A DNA stretch of 64,000 bases from Allacma fusca (taxonomy: Eukaryota; Arthropoda; Collembola; Symphypleona; Sminthuridae), in the NCBI GenBank assembly GCA_947179485.1, contig OX359245.1:52315067-52379066 (forward strand), read 5' to 3'. A program made the translations under genes and the position numbers. The notes beneath the pieces were generated by a model. The model worked only from the letters and a program-made list of their open reading frames with translations. It made no database searches and was not told the DNA's origin. Below are positions 1-11,468 of this stretch, piece after piece (positions within the stretch are counted from its first letter, which is position 1; each line of letters opens with the position of its first letter).

Positions 1-251
1 TCAGTCAATTTTCCTTAATTTTGTATGCTTTCGTAGCAATATGTGTTGTTAAGTAAGAATTGATTAAGGAAGGAAATAGAGCTCAGATATGAGGAAATGG
101 ATTTAAAAAGGGAATAAGTAGGAAATAGAGGAGAGAGATTGTCGGAGGAAGGAAGGAGAGTTAAAAATAGTGAATGGGGGAATGTGCAGCAGGCAGAGTA
201 CACGATGCTGTGTGAGAGATGAGACGACGGTCGTGTAGAATAAGTGCGTAT
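1..251. other. Purine-rich flank, no gene seen
   Basis: The stretch 60-180 is strongly purine-rich on the plus strand. No coding pattern is convincing: the minus-strand open frame over 15-314 is only the complement of this biased sequence. It lies just outside the LTR-like block that follows and may be host flank or the outer part of the same LTR; the boundary is uncertain. Confidence 0.4.
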
Positions 252-572
252 GTTGTACAACTTCTTACTCACGCAGTATAGTTTTATTGTATATTGTACA
301 TACAAAGGATACACAGTTCGACTGTTCTCACGCGTCTCTTGGTCTTTCTTGGTCTGTGGCTCGGGATTCTCTCGTCTCCCTGAGACTAGAGAGGCTGGGG
401 TTTATATACGAAAGGCTGGCACTTATGTGCCAACCTCCTGGAATATTCCAGAGATTATTTTAACCAATGGGAAATAACAGATAAAAGTACCTAATGCCTT
501 ACTCGGGCATTATTAACAGAAATCAGACATATATGTACATCAATGTTATTATATGGTACTGTATGGCTCACA
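252..572 (-). repeat. Probable 3' LTR of the gypsy element
   Basis: Read on the minus strand, this block begins TGTGAGCC and has a TATA-like box (complement of 401-409) followed about 120 nt later by an AATAAA polyadenylation signal (complement of about 282-288). That is the usual promoter and polyA layout of an LTR. It lies downstream of the minus-strand pol remains, where a 3' LTR is expected. No second LTR copy is in the window, so the ends are not proven. A clear polypurine tract next to 572 is not obvious. Confidence 0.5.
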
Positions 573-1848
573 ATCATTCCTAAAGCCAATAAGGGCTTAA
601 CAATCTACAAGTTTTAAAGAATGATGCCCACATCATTGGACATGGATTGTCTAACTTTTTACAATTTTTTGTGATGTTTTCCGAGTCATTCCGAACGAAT
701 GTGGGTGAAGAGCGGTTTCTTCCTTCTTGTGTAGTCTTGAACTTGAGTGTGACTTCTTTGTAGGTAGACATGTTGGAAAAATTTCTTACATAGGGAATAC
801 TTGCAAACTTGTAAAAATTCAATAGAAAATACAATTTTAAAGCGATTTTGGTGCCGTAAACTGCACTAGGAAGGGGAAAATTATGTCCCCATAATTTGTG
901 GAGAGCAAGATACAAGAAAGTGATTATACAGGGTGAGTAAAAAACATTTTTGTGTGTGTATAAGAAGTTTAGCATAAAATATGAGTGTGAGTGAGTGTGG
1001 AAAAGGTTTTATAAAGAAATTTTGTGTGTATTTCAGGGATTCGAATAGGAAGGTCGATAAATATTGGAGTGATCAATTCTATAAGTATCGGGGAAAATAG
1101 AAGGCCTTGAAGGAAAAATAGAGTAAGTGTTAACAGAGTAAATAAAGATGTGTATTATAAGAGTGGCATAAATGAGTATATTATGTGTAAAAATTAAAAG
1201 CAATAAGGAATAATTATATTAAACATAGATTCATGAAATTTTAAGGCGCCGTTGTGGATCCAAGAGTTTTATAGCTGCTAATTCAGGGAGAAGGAGATGT
1301 GGAGATTTCTTCAGCTGGAGTTTTCGGAGGATAATTCTGCAGAATGTAAATTGTTTCTAGAACTCAAAAATATTCATGAATTAGTATAAGCTTGTGACAA
1401 TCAAATCTTAATCCTGTATTTTTGTATTTCTACAGGGTGGCAATTTGTGATTCTGAATTCATCGCTCATGGATAAAGTGCAAAAGTGAAATTGATAGTAG
1501 TTGTTAGGATAGGGCGAAGGGTCTGCAGGCTGGTACCCTTACGGTCTGTAGATCCAGGTAATTTATCTATGACGCCGGTCATGGTATAATGTGATTTTCT
1601 TGCATTATGAGCACTCAGTACTTGTGGGTCAATTTTTTAATTGTTTATTCGGTTGAAGTGCTACGCGGTACTCGGCAACCTTTGCCCGTGCACGGTATTT
1701 TGAGTGTTGTAATAATGTTGGTTGAGACCATTATATCTGGGGCTGAGATGAATTTCCGAGACTGGGATTTTCTTGAATTCCAGAATTTTCCTTTTGATAT
1801 TGGGCAATATTTATCTGAGTAAAATATTTTTCTGAACTCAGATTGAAT
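573..1848. other. Non-coding 3' part of gypsy element, unassigned
   Basis: About 1.3 kb between the pol C-terminus and the LTR. Short open frames occur (minus 580-975, plus 1607-1822), but neither shows a recognisable domain or codon pattern. It is probably the 3' untranslated or degenerate env-position region of the gypsy element. I see no splice sites or repeats worth calling. Confidence 0.35.
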
Positions 1849-3894
1849 TTAGGAACAGTGAACAAGCATTGAATGGAATAAATTTTCTACTGCCTGTATA
1901 TTATGTCGTGTTGACCGTCGGAATTCTTCATCTTTACGAGTGTAAAAATCCGAGGGTACTATTTTTTGTGAATCCTCTTCTAAAATTTGTTGTTGAGTTC
2001 TTCTGATTCTTTTTGTAGGCAGTGTAATTGATTCGGATTGTTGTAAATTTGCACTTAATGGTTCAATATAATTTGATAGTGCCTTAGATTGATCAATTAT
2101 TGTAGGTAGGTCAGGTGTTGAATCTTTAGAAGGGTTGGATTCCAATGGGGGAAGGTGACCTCTTGGGGGAGGGGGGCCTTCCATAGGGGGAGGGGTTTGG
2201 GCGGGGCCCTCGGGATCGTGAGGTCCTAGAGGGGTCACGCCCGATTTTTCTTCCTGTAAATACTTAGTAAATTTTTCAGGGTCAAGTGAGGTCAAAGGGT
2301 CTGTATAGGCAATATTTCCCTGTGATAAATTTTGTAAATGTGTGGACGGTTCTGGGTTTGGAGCCTGATGTGCTGTATTCAATAAAGATGGCAGTTGTAA
2401 CCAGTTTGGTCTGGCATAATACTTTTTGAGTCTTGAAACGTGTACCGTCATTGTTTTCATAGTTGTGCCAGTGGAACCCCGGATTGTATAATTAACTTCG
2501 GACGGAATGTCAATTACGCTGAATGGGCCTCTCCAACGAGGGAGAAGTTTGGAGCTAATGCCGGGTTTGATGGCAGTGTGCTCCAAGAGCACGTTGTCTC
2601 CGATTTCATATGTAACCGTGCGTTTACTTTTGTTAACTCGGGCAGCATATTTTTCTCGATGACGTGTGAGAATATCATGTGTTGTTTTCCATAGTGTGTC
2701 CATATTTTGAATATTTTGGTGTTCAGGGGAAAACGTGGGGAAGGCATTTCGAAGAGGAGTCCGAGCATTGAATCCGTGGAGAAGGAAGAACGGGGTGTAT
2801 CCATGAGAAGTGTGTTGAGTATTATTTAAATGAAAGGTCAAAGCTGGGAGCGCTAAGGGCCAGTCAGTTTTAGCTTCGGCAGTGTACATGGCTATGGCAT
2901 CACCTAGAGTTTGGTGGGTCCTTTCCACGAGCCCCTGGCTCTGAGGGTGGAATGCTGTTGAATATTGCATGTTAAAGTTGAATATTTTGGATAATTCCGA
3001 GAGAACTGAGTTATTAAATTCTGTGCCTTGATCTGTTTGGATAATTTCAGGCAGGGAGTATAAACAGGCTAGTTTATTTAAGATAAAATTCGCAATTGTT
3101 TTAGCATCAGCTATGGGGACGACGTCAGTGACTAAAAATTTAGTCAAGTAGCAGATAGCTGTAATGATGTATCTCGGGCGGCCGGCTTGATTTGTGATTG
3201 GACCCTGAATGTCCATTTGAACACGTTCAAATGGGCGGAGGGGGATGGGTATATACTGGAATTCTCCAAGGTATTTTTGTCCTCTGGGAGTTTTGCGCTC
3301 CTGGCAGATGGGGCAGGATTGAATAAATGCATGGACATCTTTGGACATGGTCCTCCAGTAAAAACTAGTTTGTAGCTTCCGTAAAGTTTTTGTGTGGCCC
3401 ATATGGCACACAGAATTGTGATGTTTTTGAATTATGTCAGGGACCATTTGTTTGGGAATTACGATGAGGGAGGTTTCACCTTGTTTGGAATTGTATTTAT
3501 ATAAAATACCGTTAATTAGTGTATATTTTGATTTCAACTTCCAAGTTGTAGGGAGTTTAGTAATGATTTTCGCTATGGCTTGATCATTCATCTGTTCTTC
3601 TTTGAGGGTGGAAATGCTAATAGCATTAATGGACAAGCAGGCATCATTGTCAGTTTCGGAATGGTCAGGTTCCCCAAATGGGTTGCGACTGAGGCAGTCA
3701 GCCACACGATGTGTAGTGCCTTTAACATACTGTATGGTAATGTCATAGGGCATGAGTAACAACTGAAGGCGTTGAAGTTTGGGATCTAACTCATCTTTTG
3801 TCCTCATTATATAGCAGAGGCTATGATGATCGGTACGAACAGTGAACGGAATACCTAAGAGGTATTCCTTGAGTTTCATAGTAGCCCAGTTCAT
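1849..3894 (-). pseudogene. Ty3/gypsy pol: RNase H end, integrase, Pro-rich tail
   Basis: The 681-residue open frame starts within the RNase H/tether region (TDHHSLCYI motif) and continues with an integrase. It has an H2C2 zinc-binding head (H...HxxxxH...CPIC, residues about 155-200) and a DDE core with the Asp of MDIQGP, the Asp of TDQGTEF and the Glu of GLVERTHQ. A long Pro-rich C-terminal tail follows. The integrase catalyses insertion of the retrotransposon cDNA. It is the downstream half of a pol that also includes the RT frame at 3891-4790, but the two halves are in different frames: small indels around 3890-3905 destroyed the RNase H junction. The frame stays open for 2 kb, so the decay is recent. 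Nothing upstream of RT survives, so the copy cannot be autonomous. Confidence 0.85.
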
Positions 3895-4790
3895 AGCAGT
3901 CTAATGTTGTATTTTTGTTCGTACTTATTCAATTTTCTACTGAGGAAATATATGGGGTGTTCGTGACCGTCAGGTTGAAGCTGGGTGAGATAGGCTCCGA
4001 TACCTAGTAAAGATGCATCCGTGTATAGGAAGGTAGGTTTATTGGGATCATAGTGTGCTAGTAAAGGTTGACAAATGAGAAGGTTCTTCAAAGCCTCGAA
4101 TGCTTGTTGACATTCTTGTGTCCATTCAAAGGACGTATTGTGTCTGGTTAGCTCCCGTAGTGGAGAGGCTATTTGGGCAAAATGTGGAATGAAGCGTCTA
4201 AAAAAGTTGGCCATGCCTAAAAATGATTGGACTGATTTGACATCTTGTGGAGGGGGCATGTGTCTGATCCCATTGAGATTTTCGTTATACGGTTGGATTC
4301 CGTAAGAGGTGATAGTAAATCCGAGGAGATTTATTTTTTCAAATCCGAACCTACACTTGGTAGGCTCGAACTTTAAGTTGTGTTCGTTGAAGCGGTCAAA
4401 GATTTTTCTGAGTTTGCTGATATGGTCATCTATCGTCTGGCTGGCGACGACAATGTCGTCTACGTATGCCATCGCAGTTGTGTATTTTAAATCCGATAAA
4501 ATGACATCTATAAGGCGGCAAAAATGGGATGGGGAGTTTTTCGTGCCGAAGGGCATCATGAGGTATTGAAATTGTCCGTCCTTGGTGATAAAGCTGAGCT
4601 TTTCACGGGAATCTTTGTCAACTGTAATTTGGTGGAAACCCTGGGCAAGGTCTAAAGTGCTAAAGTACTTCTGGTTTTGAAGTCGCCGCAAAATGTCATC
4701 GATGTTTGGTAGGGGCCAATGCATGGCTTTTGTTAATTTATTCAAAGACCGAAAGTCAATGACCATTCTGGGTTTGCGAATAAGAGTGGT
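3891..4790 (-). pseudogene. Ty3/gypsy pol: reverse transcriptase, 5'-truncated
   Basis: The 291-residue frame shows the RT core: TLDLAQGF near residues 38-43, the catalytic YVDD box at about 101-104, the LLGF thumb signature, and the first RNase H motif FLYTDAS near 245. The first residues (RKPRMVIDFR, read up to 4790) lie inside the RT fingers, so gag, protease and the RT N-terminus are missing. The break coincides with the start of the 375-bp LTR at 4796. Nothing gypsy-like resumes beyond 7146, so the upstream half was deleted rather than simply displaced. The reading frame ends in a stop at 3891, from the indel that separates it from integrase. Confidence 0.88.
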
Positions 4791-4795
4791 AAGGA

Positions 4796-5170
4796 TGCTT
4801 CATCTAAGAAGCTTGGACTCTGTAGTCTGATTGGTATTAACTCTGAACAACAGTAACAATGTAAATGTAACGGAAACAAAACCAGTTTGAACTGGATAAT
4901 TCCTGTTTTACAGCCAACCCTACAGTATATAAACCCAGCTCCTTCTCACAATCGGAGAGTCTGGCTCGGGTCTAACCCTTGGTAACTTTACTGTTACTCT
5001 GCTGGACTCCACTCCACTCCACTCTCCTTCTCTAGCTCTTCCTCTCATTCTTTTTGTACACTGAATAAATATCTCTATAATTGGCAATACTATCTTAATA
5101 TTCTCCCACTTTATTATTTAACTATTAGAGCTACACTCCTTTAAGGTATAAGTCCAATTATATCTTAACA
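4796..5170 (+). repeat. 5' LTR
   Basis: 375 bp, TG...CA. It has a TATA box near 4926 and AATAAAT near 5063. It contains the iterated CACTCCACTC string near 5005-5022. Confidence 0.85.
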
Positions 5171-5186
5171 TGGCGGAGTTGCTACG
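5171..5186 (+). promoter_or_regulatory. Primer-binding site candidate
   Basis: TGGCGGAGTTGCTACG directly follows the 5' LTR. A TGG start pairs with the CCA end of a tRNA, which is the standard priming site for minus-strand DNA synthesis. The matching tRNA was not identified. Confidence 0.6.
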
Positions 5187-5281
5187 TTTTCTATACTTTG
5201 AATTTGTTAATTCGAGTATAGACGATTCCCTTACCTCTCTGCGAGTTTGCTCCCCAGCAATCCCATACCAATAATATTTTT

Positions 5282-5900
5282 GTGGCGTAAACCTCTGCCG
5301 AAGGCTCTGCCGAAATTGTTCACATAATTCTCATTTTAACCCAAAAAGTAAAGCTAGATCTCTGAAAATTTCATAGATTAGATAAAAATTTACGGGTAAT
5401 TTAATTTTAAAATCAGCTCCTGAAAATTCGAAAAATTTTTGGTAAATTTTTTCCAAAATATTTTTTTTCCCCTGTGCTTTTAACGTACGAATAAATTATT
5501 ATGTACCTACACTTTTCCTTTGTTCTTACACTATACAACTATATAATATTCTACTCTAAATTTTTCGTGGCGTCAGCCTCTGCCGGAGGCCCTGTCAAAA
5601 ATTTTCCGTACAAAATTTCCTTTTACCCCAAGGAGTAGAGCTAGATCGATAAAAATTTTACAGTATATGTAAACAGTTACTAGGAATCATATTCTGAAAT
5701 AGGCTCCTACAAAATCTAAAATTTTTTGGTCACACATTTTTCATTTAATTAAATCTTTATTTCGACCGACAATTTTTTCCTATCTTTCTTCCTTATTTCC
5801 TACTATCCAAACTACTTATACAAAATATTTTTTGTGGCGTAAGCCTCTGCCGGAGGCCCTGCTCAAAATTTTCAAGATATTCTCAAAATGCCCAGACGAG
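5282..5900 (+). repeat. Three internal copies with a GCCTCTGCCGGAGGC hairpin
   Basis: Three blocks starting GTGGCGT at 5282, 5567 and 5834 (spacing 285 and 267) share a core that reads GCCTCTGCCGGAGGC in the last two copies and is slightly decayed in the first. The core folds into a GCCTC/GAGGC stem. Flanking sequence (AAAATTTT, then AGAGCTAGATC about 60-70 nt later) is also shared, so this is a degenerate tandem array of roughly 275-bp units in the leader of the LTR element. Its position after the primer site suggests a packaging or translation-control role, which is an inference. Confidence 0.7.
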
Positions 5901-6768
5901 TCAACCAACAATTTTGCCGACACCCGGATTACCGTTTGAAATTACTGGGAGAATTGATCACTCTACCCGTGATTTTCCATCGCAAAGCTTCTGCCCATTG
6001 CAGACGAAACTCCAATGATGACCCTAACCAAGTCACCAGCCCAATATCGACCTGCTCAACGACAATTTACGGACTTCACTCACCGCGCCCCATGCACGCC
6101 CTGGTTTTCAAAATAGCGACAAGACACGCCTCATGCCTCTTCCATTTACGACGTTACTACAGAAAAGTTTCCAGTACAGAGAAACCACCCAATGAATTCT
6201 TCGCTTCAACTGGTTTGCCTTATTATTATTTTTGAATGTCACGGTTAATCTACATTTTATTTTGAAGTCTCCTCTACGAACTGCAGTGTCTCCATTTTCT
6301 AACAATTTTTGCGACAAACATTTCCACGACAATGTTAACATTTCCAGTGTGCTTTCCACTTCAGAAATTGTTTACTTTTTCGAGGACGAAAAATCTTTAT
6401 GTAAGGTGAAATATACGTAAAAAAGTGTCATTTTTATGAGAAAGTCATGTAATCTGTGTTCAAATATTTTATTCATCATTCTAAAGAATTTTATTGTGTT
6501 ATTGAAATTTTAATTCGGACTCAAAATTTTTACTGTGTACTTAATTCCACATTTTATATTTTTCCAACGATGAGGTCATCGTTTCCTCTAATCCAATGAA
6601 TGTTAAGCCATATTTGGACTTTAAGAAAATATATTACATTGTATGTAAAGAGTAGCAATGAAGCCTCTTACTGTTAACTGTAACACGTAAGGAATATTAC
6701 TTACATTTGTAAAGGAAAGAGAATCTTATTGTCTATTGTATCATGCTCAACTATTGGTTAAAAAAGGA

Positions 6769-7146
6769 TGCTTCATCTAAGAAGCTTGGACTCTGTAGTC
6801 TGATTGGTATTAACTCTGAACAAAAGTAACAATGTAAATGTAACGGAAACAAAACCAGTTTGAACTGGATAATTCCTGTTTTACAGCCAACCCTACAGTA
6901 TATAAACCCAGCTCCTTCTCACAATCGGGGAGTCTGGCTCGGGTCTAACCCTTGGTAACTTTACTGTTACTCTGCTGGACTCCACTCCACTCCACTCTCC
7001 TTCTCTAGCTCTTCCTCTCATTCTTTTTGTACACTGAATAAATATCTCTATAATTGGCAATACTATCTTAATATTCTCCCACTTTATTATTTAACTATTA
7101 GAGCTACACTCCTTTAAAGTATAAGCGCACAATTACACCTTAACAG
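6769..7146 (+). repeat. 3' LTR
   Basis: 378-bp partner of 4796-5170, preceded by AAAAAAGGA, a plausible polypurine tract. It differs from the 5' copy mainly near the end (GCGCACAATTACACC in place of GTCCAATTATATC). Confidence 0.85.
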
Positions 7147-7324
7147 TGTATAGATCTTAATGTCAACAAATTTCACTGTAGTATATTCCAATCATCCAAT
7201 GTATTGTAATACATTGAACTGGTGTTTTGTTCCAAAGGAATCAAATTCGTGTGGATGTTACCTGTTCGTATTTTTTTATTATACGCGTTGTTAGGAAAAT
7301 TATGAAATAGTAATATAATAAATT

Positions 7325-7845
7325 GCTCAAATTTGAAAAACTAGACCAGACCAATTTCATTTTCATTCATTGTTTGGAATGTACATTAAATTTCACTTAG
7401 TAAACTGGGATTATATAACTACTCTTAATGGTTTTCCGGGACATGGTCCGGACAGGGGTCGGATTTATGTGGGAAAACGGGAAGAATCTTCCCAGCAAAA
7501 AAATGTTTTCAGCAGGGACATTTTCAAACGGGATTAAAAACAGGGATTCTCAAATCTGTTGACCTTCTTTGGGCAGGGATTTTCGAAATTGTTTACGGCA
7601 ATCATTTTTTGTCAACAGGGAGTTTTATACTTGCTTCGAACAGGCACATCACAACCAGCAGGGAAAATCAAAAAAAAACATCTTCCAGGGAGATTTACAA
7701 AAACCGTACCCCTGGGTCCGGACCATGATCTTTGGTCTGGTCGGGTAATGAAAACTGGACCAGACCAATGGTCTGGTCTGACTTTTGAACTAGACCAGTT
7801 TCAAAATTGTGGATCAGACCAGACCATTGCTATCACTAGGTAAAA
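7325..7845. repeat. AGACCAGACC-word element, host of the next insertion
   Basis: The words AGACCAGACC and GGTCTGGTCT occur in both orientations at 7345-7355 and 7730-7830. A related block lies at 10450-10600. The right end TCACTAG read in reverse (CTAGTGATAGC) resembles a hAT terminus, but no matching left end or target duplication was found. Confidence 0.45.
7453..7714. mobile_element. hAT-type MITE (CAGGGGT termini)
   Basis: 262 bp framed by the 8-bp duplication GGTCCGGA (7445-7452 and 7715-7722). Its inverted ends are CAGGGGTCGG and, reversed, CAGGGGTACGG. The interior is an array of CAGGGATTTT-like words. CAGGG ends with an 8-bp duplication are the hAT signature. Related copies lie at 21448-21775 and 57459-57868. 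It has no coding capacity and sits inside the AGACCAGACC element. Confidence 0.85.
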
Positions 7846-8119
7846 CAAAGCAATCTATTGCTCTACATACATACATTAAAACTAATGGCTACAGTTTCCC
7901 ACAATCATTATTGCTTCTTTATTAAAAAAATCATTTTTTTTACATATCCCGGAGTATAATAAATAAACGAAGCTTTAAACTATCAAAATTGCAATTTCAA
8001 ATGTGTAGTGGCTGTAATGAAGGGCTAATAAGGAAAAGTGGCCGTTGCCTACAACTGAGGTTAGTCCCATAAAAGTTAACAGCTTTGCTCATTCCAAACT
8101 TTTACGAAAGACAGATAAA

Positions 8120-9485
8120 ATGCTTGACTCAACAAATTTTACATTTTACTTCCAGTTTTTGGAACTCCTTTCTAAATTTTGTCTATTGCCCTTTGACATA
8201 CATTTTTCTACAAATAGTGTGTTAAGGCTACGACGTATCCGAAATAAGTACAAGTACGTTTTCTGGAAGACAATATTTATTTGCGGATCCATTAGAACAG
8301 CGTTTATTATGTGCATTGCAGGAGTACATCTGTGTAGTAATAAAAGATTCCCGATGTATCAAATGGTCCTTACATTGCTGTATTGTTTGGGAGGAATGAC
8401 TGGCTTAGTCTTGACATGGTACGGTGGGATTCAAACTCCTGAAATAACAGCATTTGTTTTCAATCTAGTATTCGCAGGGCCCGACAAAAAAATTCAAGCC
8501 ATCAAAATTCAGACAGGTACGAATAACATAAGCTTATACAATTTTAAAAATGTGTTTGTAAACACGTTTGAACCCAGCGTAAATATGTAAATCCCATAAC
8601 AATAATAATTAGTACTAACACATAAATATTTACGGTAAAAAATGGGCTAGTGACATTTTAAAGTATGGGATTTTATTAGGCAAGAAAAAGAAACTGCCAA
8701 AAATTCAACTCAAACGGGACAACATATCATGGAAGGATACGTTGATTGTGTATTCCACTCACATTTTATTTGTCTTGACTATGTCGGTAAACGCCTTGAC
8801 TGCTAACTTCTGCGAAGACTTACATTTATATCAGAATTTAACTTCTTCGTTTAGACACCCGATCTATTTTGTTCTATTATTTATCTGCGAATGCATATTA
8901 TCCCTAATGTCACTCTCTGGCATATTAATTGTCTGCACAAATATGCTTTTATTTTTGGATATAGTGAATTCGAAGCTTTTGAAGGTAGTCAATTTTGTTA
9001 GAGATAGGTTGGAATTGCTGGAATCCGAATACGTTGGTTGGTGTGTTAATTTTTGCCAGGAGATGGAACTTTCACTGAGGCTTTTTAACTTAGGCCATTC
9101 CCACTCCATATATTTTATTAAAGTAATATCTCTCTCAGCTACAGTAGTGTCAATTTACTCGGGGATCCGCTGCTACTCCCAACATTTCCTGTTCTCTATG
9201 TTTTTAATCTTAGTCGGGCTCTACGCTATGCTCATGTATACAATAATGTTTTCGAAGTCCTTCTCTGTACCAAAGTACATGATGGTCTTAAGGATGGAGA
9301 TATTGCGATCCATGAGTCAAAGAAGGTGGTCTCCCTACAAGGTAAAACTTTTTAAGAAAATGCTCGAATCAGTGGCGGATGTTGGAATACGCGTCGGGAG
9401 CTTTCACACGATGGAAAGGGAATCTTCGCCAGTGTTCGTGGATTTTGCGATTCGAGCAACCGCGACACTTCTTTTAGCTGGGTAA
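8120..9485 (+). CDS. Gustatory-receptor-like 7TM chemoreceptor (divergent copy 1)
   Basis: Join 8120-8516 and 8680-9485, about 400 residues, the normal GR length. The start is the first ATG followed by an open frame (MLDSTNFTF). The donor is CAG|GTACGA and the acceptor TTTTATTAG; phase 1 is kept across the intron, giving GKKKKLPKIQ at the junction. Several hydrophobic segments are visible, for example around VLLFICECILSLMSLSG, the VISLSATVVS region and the FLFSMFLILVGLYAMLMYT region. The C-terminus (SPVFVDFAIRATATLLLAG) aligns in position with TM7 of the other receptors here but lacks the classic TY-x5-QF. It would act as a ligand-gated cation channel in sensory neurons, if the family holds. 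The frame could instead continue, because GGGTAAAT at the stop could serve as a donor. AATAAA occurs at 9502. Confidence 0.65.
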
Positions 9486-10236
9486 ATTTTGCTATTTTTT
9501 TAATAAATAAAACTTATTTATTCCTCATCGAACTGTAGTGAAAGTGGGGTGAAAATTATGCATTAAATCCTTTTTCTACATCACTAATGTTTACACATGT
9601 CTTTGCTATGGTCAGAATGAAACAAGCCTAAACGAGACATCATCGTCTCATTACATTCAAATGTTTTCGCTTCATACTCAAATCGTTGTAATTCAATTGC
9701 AGCCCTTTAATAATAATTTGAAAAGTTTCCCTATGAATTTTGGTGTATTGGGAACAAATTCAGAAAAGGTAATGTGCAAATAAACAATTGTAAGTTTTGT
9801 GGGTTAATTTGTGCAATTTACAATGATAAACCGTACATTTTTCTTTAAGATAATTAACCAAAAGCTAGTTGAAAAATAAACTGTACAAAATGTTTTCGCA
9901 CTCACTGTGTACATCTGCCTGATATTAGTCTAACTGTCACCTACAGACCTTACTGTCGATATTTATCAATGCAATTTATCAATCAAAAGCTCCTACCTTC
10001 AAAACAAACATTTCGTACTTTAAGTAGTTAAGTAAATTTGGAGATATTTGTGTAATTGCGGCCCTCTTGTACATGCAAAGGAGCTAAGTAAAAAGCTAAT
10101 TTAAACTATACACGCGGCTCATCTGGGTTCATCGACAGTCAATTGTATAGCACATAACAAATGTCATCCAAATATTGTTAAACTAATAATTTAAAAATGT
10201 AAAAATGAGCATTTAGCAAGCACCATTGTGGTGTAA
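9486..10236. other. Intergenic, nothing recognised
   Basis: AT-rich sequence downstream of the receptor, with polyadenylation signals (AATAAA near 9502-9510) and no further coding, repeat or RNA structure that I can support. Confidence 0.5.
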
Positions 10237-10302
10237 GGTATGCAAATAAATTTGAATCGTGCAATAATTAATTATTGCACGATTCAAATTTATTTGCATA
10301 CC
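10237..10302. repeat. Perfect 66-bp palindrome
   Basis: Two 33-nt arms with no spacer and no mismatch, centred between 10269 and 10270. Each arm carries GGTATGCAAAT next to AAATTTGAATCGTGC. The octamer ATGCAAAT, a POU-factor site type, appears once per arm. It may be a cruciform-forming regulatory site, a fold-back transposon footprint or a cloning or assembly artefact. Confidence 0.95.
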
Positions 10303-11468
10303 ATTTAAGTCCATTGTTTCGTGTTACAACCTTGCTCATGAACCCATTAATCTTGATTCATTTGCAACAAGGTGGTATTTAAATTATAGAATGCTACAGC
10401 AAAATAGTATAGGTAATTTAATTTAGTGCTGGGACCTCTCCGGTTTTGATCAAAAACATTGGTCTGGTCTGATCCAAACGTTTTAATCATTTGAAATGTT
10501 ATGTTTTAAATTTATGCCGTATTAGCGAATCTATTCGGGAAATTTAGACCAGGCCATAAGGACAGTTCCTGTAAAAGGACTAGACCGGGCCATTTGGTCA
10601 AACTAAAATAGCAAACTCGAAGGGTTTTTGCAGCCCCGATCCTGTTGGAAAGCGGCCCCAAGCGCGTAGAACATCCTCTATAAAAACATCAATCAAATGG
10701 ATTCATTTTTTAGTATAATAATTACATGAAGTAACGTTATATTATAATAATAATAAATAATGAAAAGTGAAAAATGCTAATGGATGATGAATGGATATTT
10801 TGTTGCAAAAATTATTCTCCACCACTAATATTTGGTTCAAATGATCTGCTCCGATTGATGCACTGGATCATAAGTTTCTGGTGCAAGAAATTCTTTGTAA
10901 AATGTTCCCTGGTCTTGGAACCACGCTTGGACATGAAATCTGGGAACAGACCGAAACAGACCTAACACTAATTGTAAAATAAATATAGACACACGTGCAA
11001 ATGTGCAATTGACATTCTGAGAAATTATACCTGAAACAAATACAGAAAACAATAGGAGAGTGTCAAAAAAACCTCAATTATTATTCATTGCAAATATACT
11101 GAACGAAACATTATTTCTAAAATGCCGTGTGGTTAAGATAGGTTTGCATAATATTATTTTCTAATTTACCTTTTGTGCAATTCTAACGTTTCCTTTAAAA
11201 AGAGCACTATGAATCCTATAATTTTATTATCAAATGTATAATCCAATGGACAACTGAACCTTTGCAGGCCTTTGGCTTTCATTTTATTAGTATAATTATA
11301 GTTAAAATAACATTAGCAGAATCCAATCATTCCACAGATCTAAAAATATTTGGTTTTAACTGGTTAATTTGTTTTCGAAAGCAATTTATAATTTCGTAAA
11401 ATTTGTTGAACGGTATATTCCCGTTTCAAAATATTAAATTTTCGCACCAACTGAAATTGATACAAAAT
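10303..11468. other. Intergenic with AGACC/GGTCTGG-word fragment
   Basis: 10430-10640 carries the same GGTCTGGTCT and TAGACC words as 7325-7845, beginning TAGTGCTGGGACC, so it is probably a second, degraded copy of that element. The rest is AT-rich and without genes; short frames near 10774-11052 are opposite-strand shadows of each other. Confidence 0.45.

Larger units (their letters stand above)
4796..7146 (+). mobile_element. Non-autonomous LTR retrotransposon
   Basis: Two almost identical direct repeats, 4796-5170 and 6769-7146, start TGCTTCATCTAAG and end TTAACA (the TG...CA rule). Each contains TATATAAACCC and, about 130 nt later, AATAAAT. A TGG-initial primer-binding-like site follows the first repeat and an A/G run (AAAAAAGGA) precedes the second, which sets the plus orientation. 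The 1.6-kb interior has no gag or pol; its longest plus frame (5888-6235, 115 codons) is not recognised. The element is therefore a TRIM/LARD-type parasite that needs enzymes from elsewhere. The LTRs differ at few positions, implying a young insertion. I could not find a target duplication: 5 bp before is AAGGA and after is GTGTA. Confidence 0.85.

Noticed and set aside
580..975. 131-codon minus frame as an env-like gene of the gypsy element
   Set aside because: No signal peptide, cysteine pattern, cleavage site or transmembrane anchor typical of such a gene; composition is that of random AT-rich DNA.
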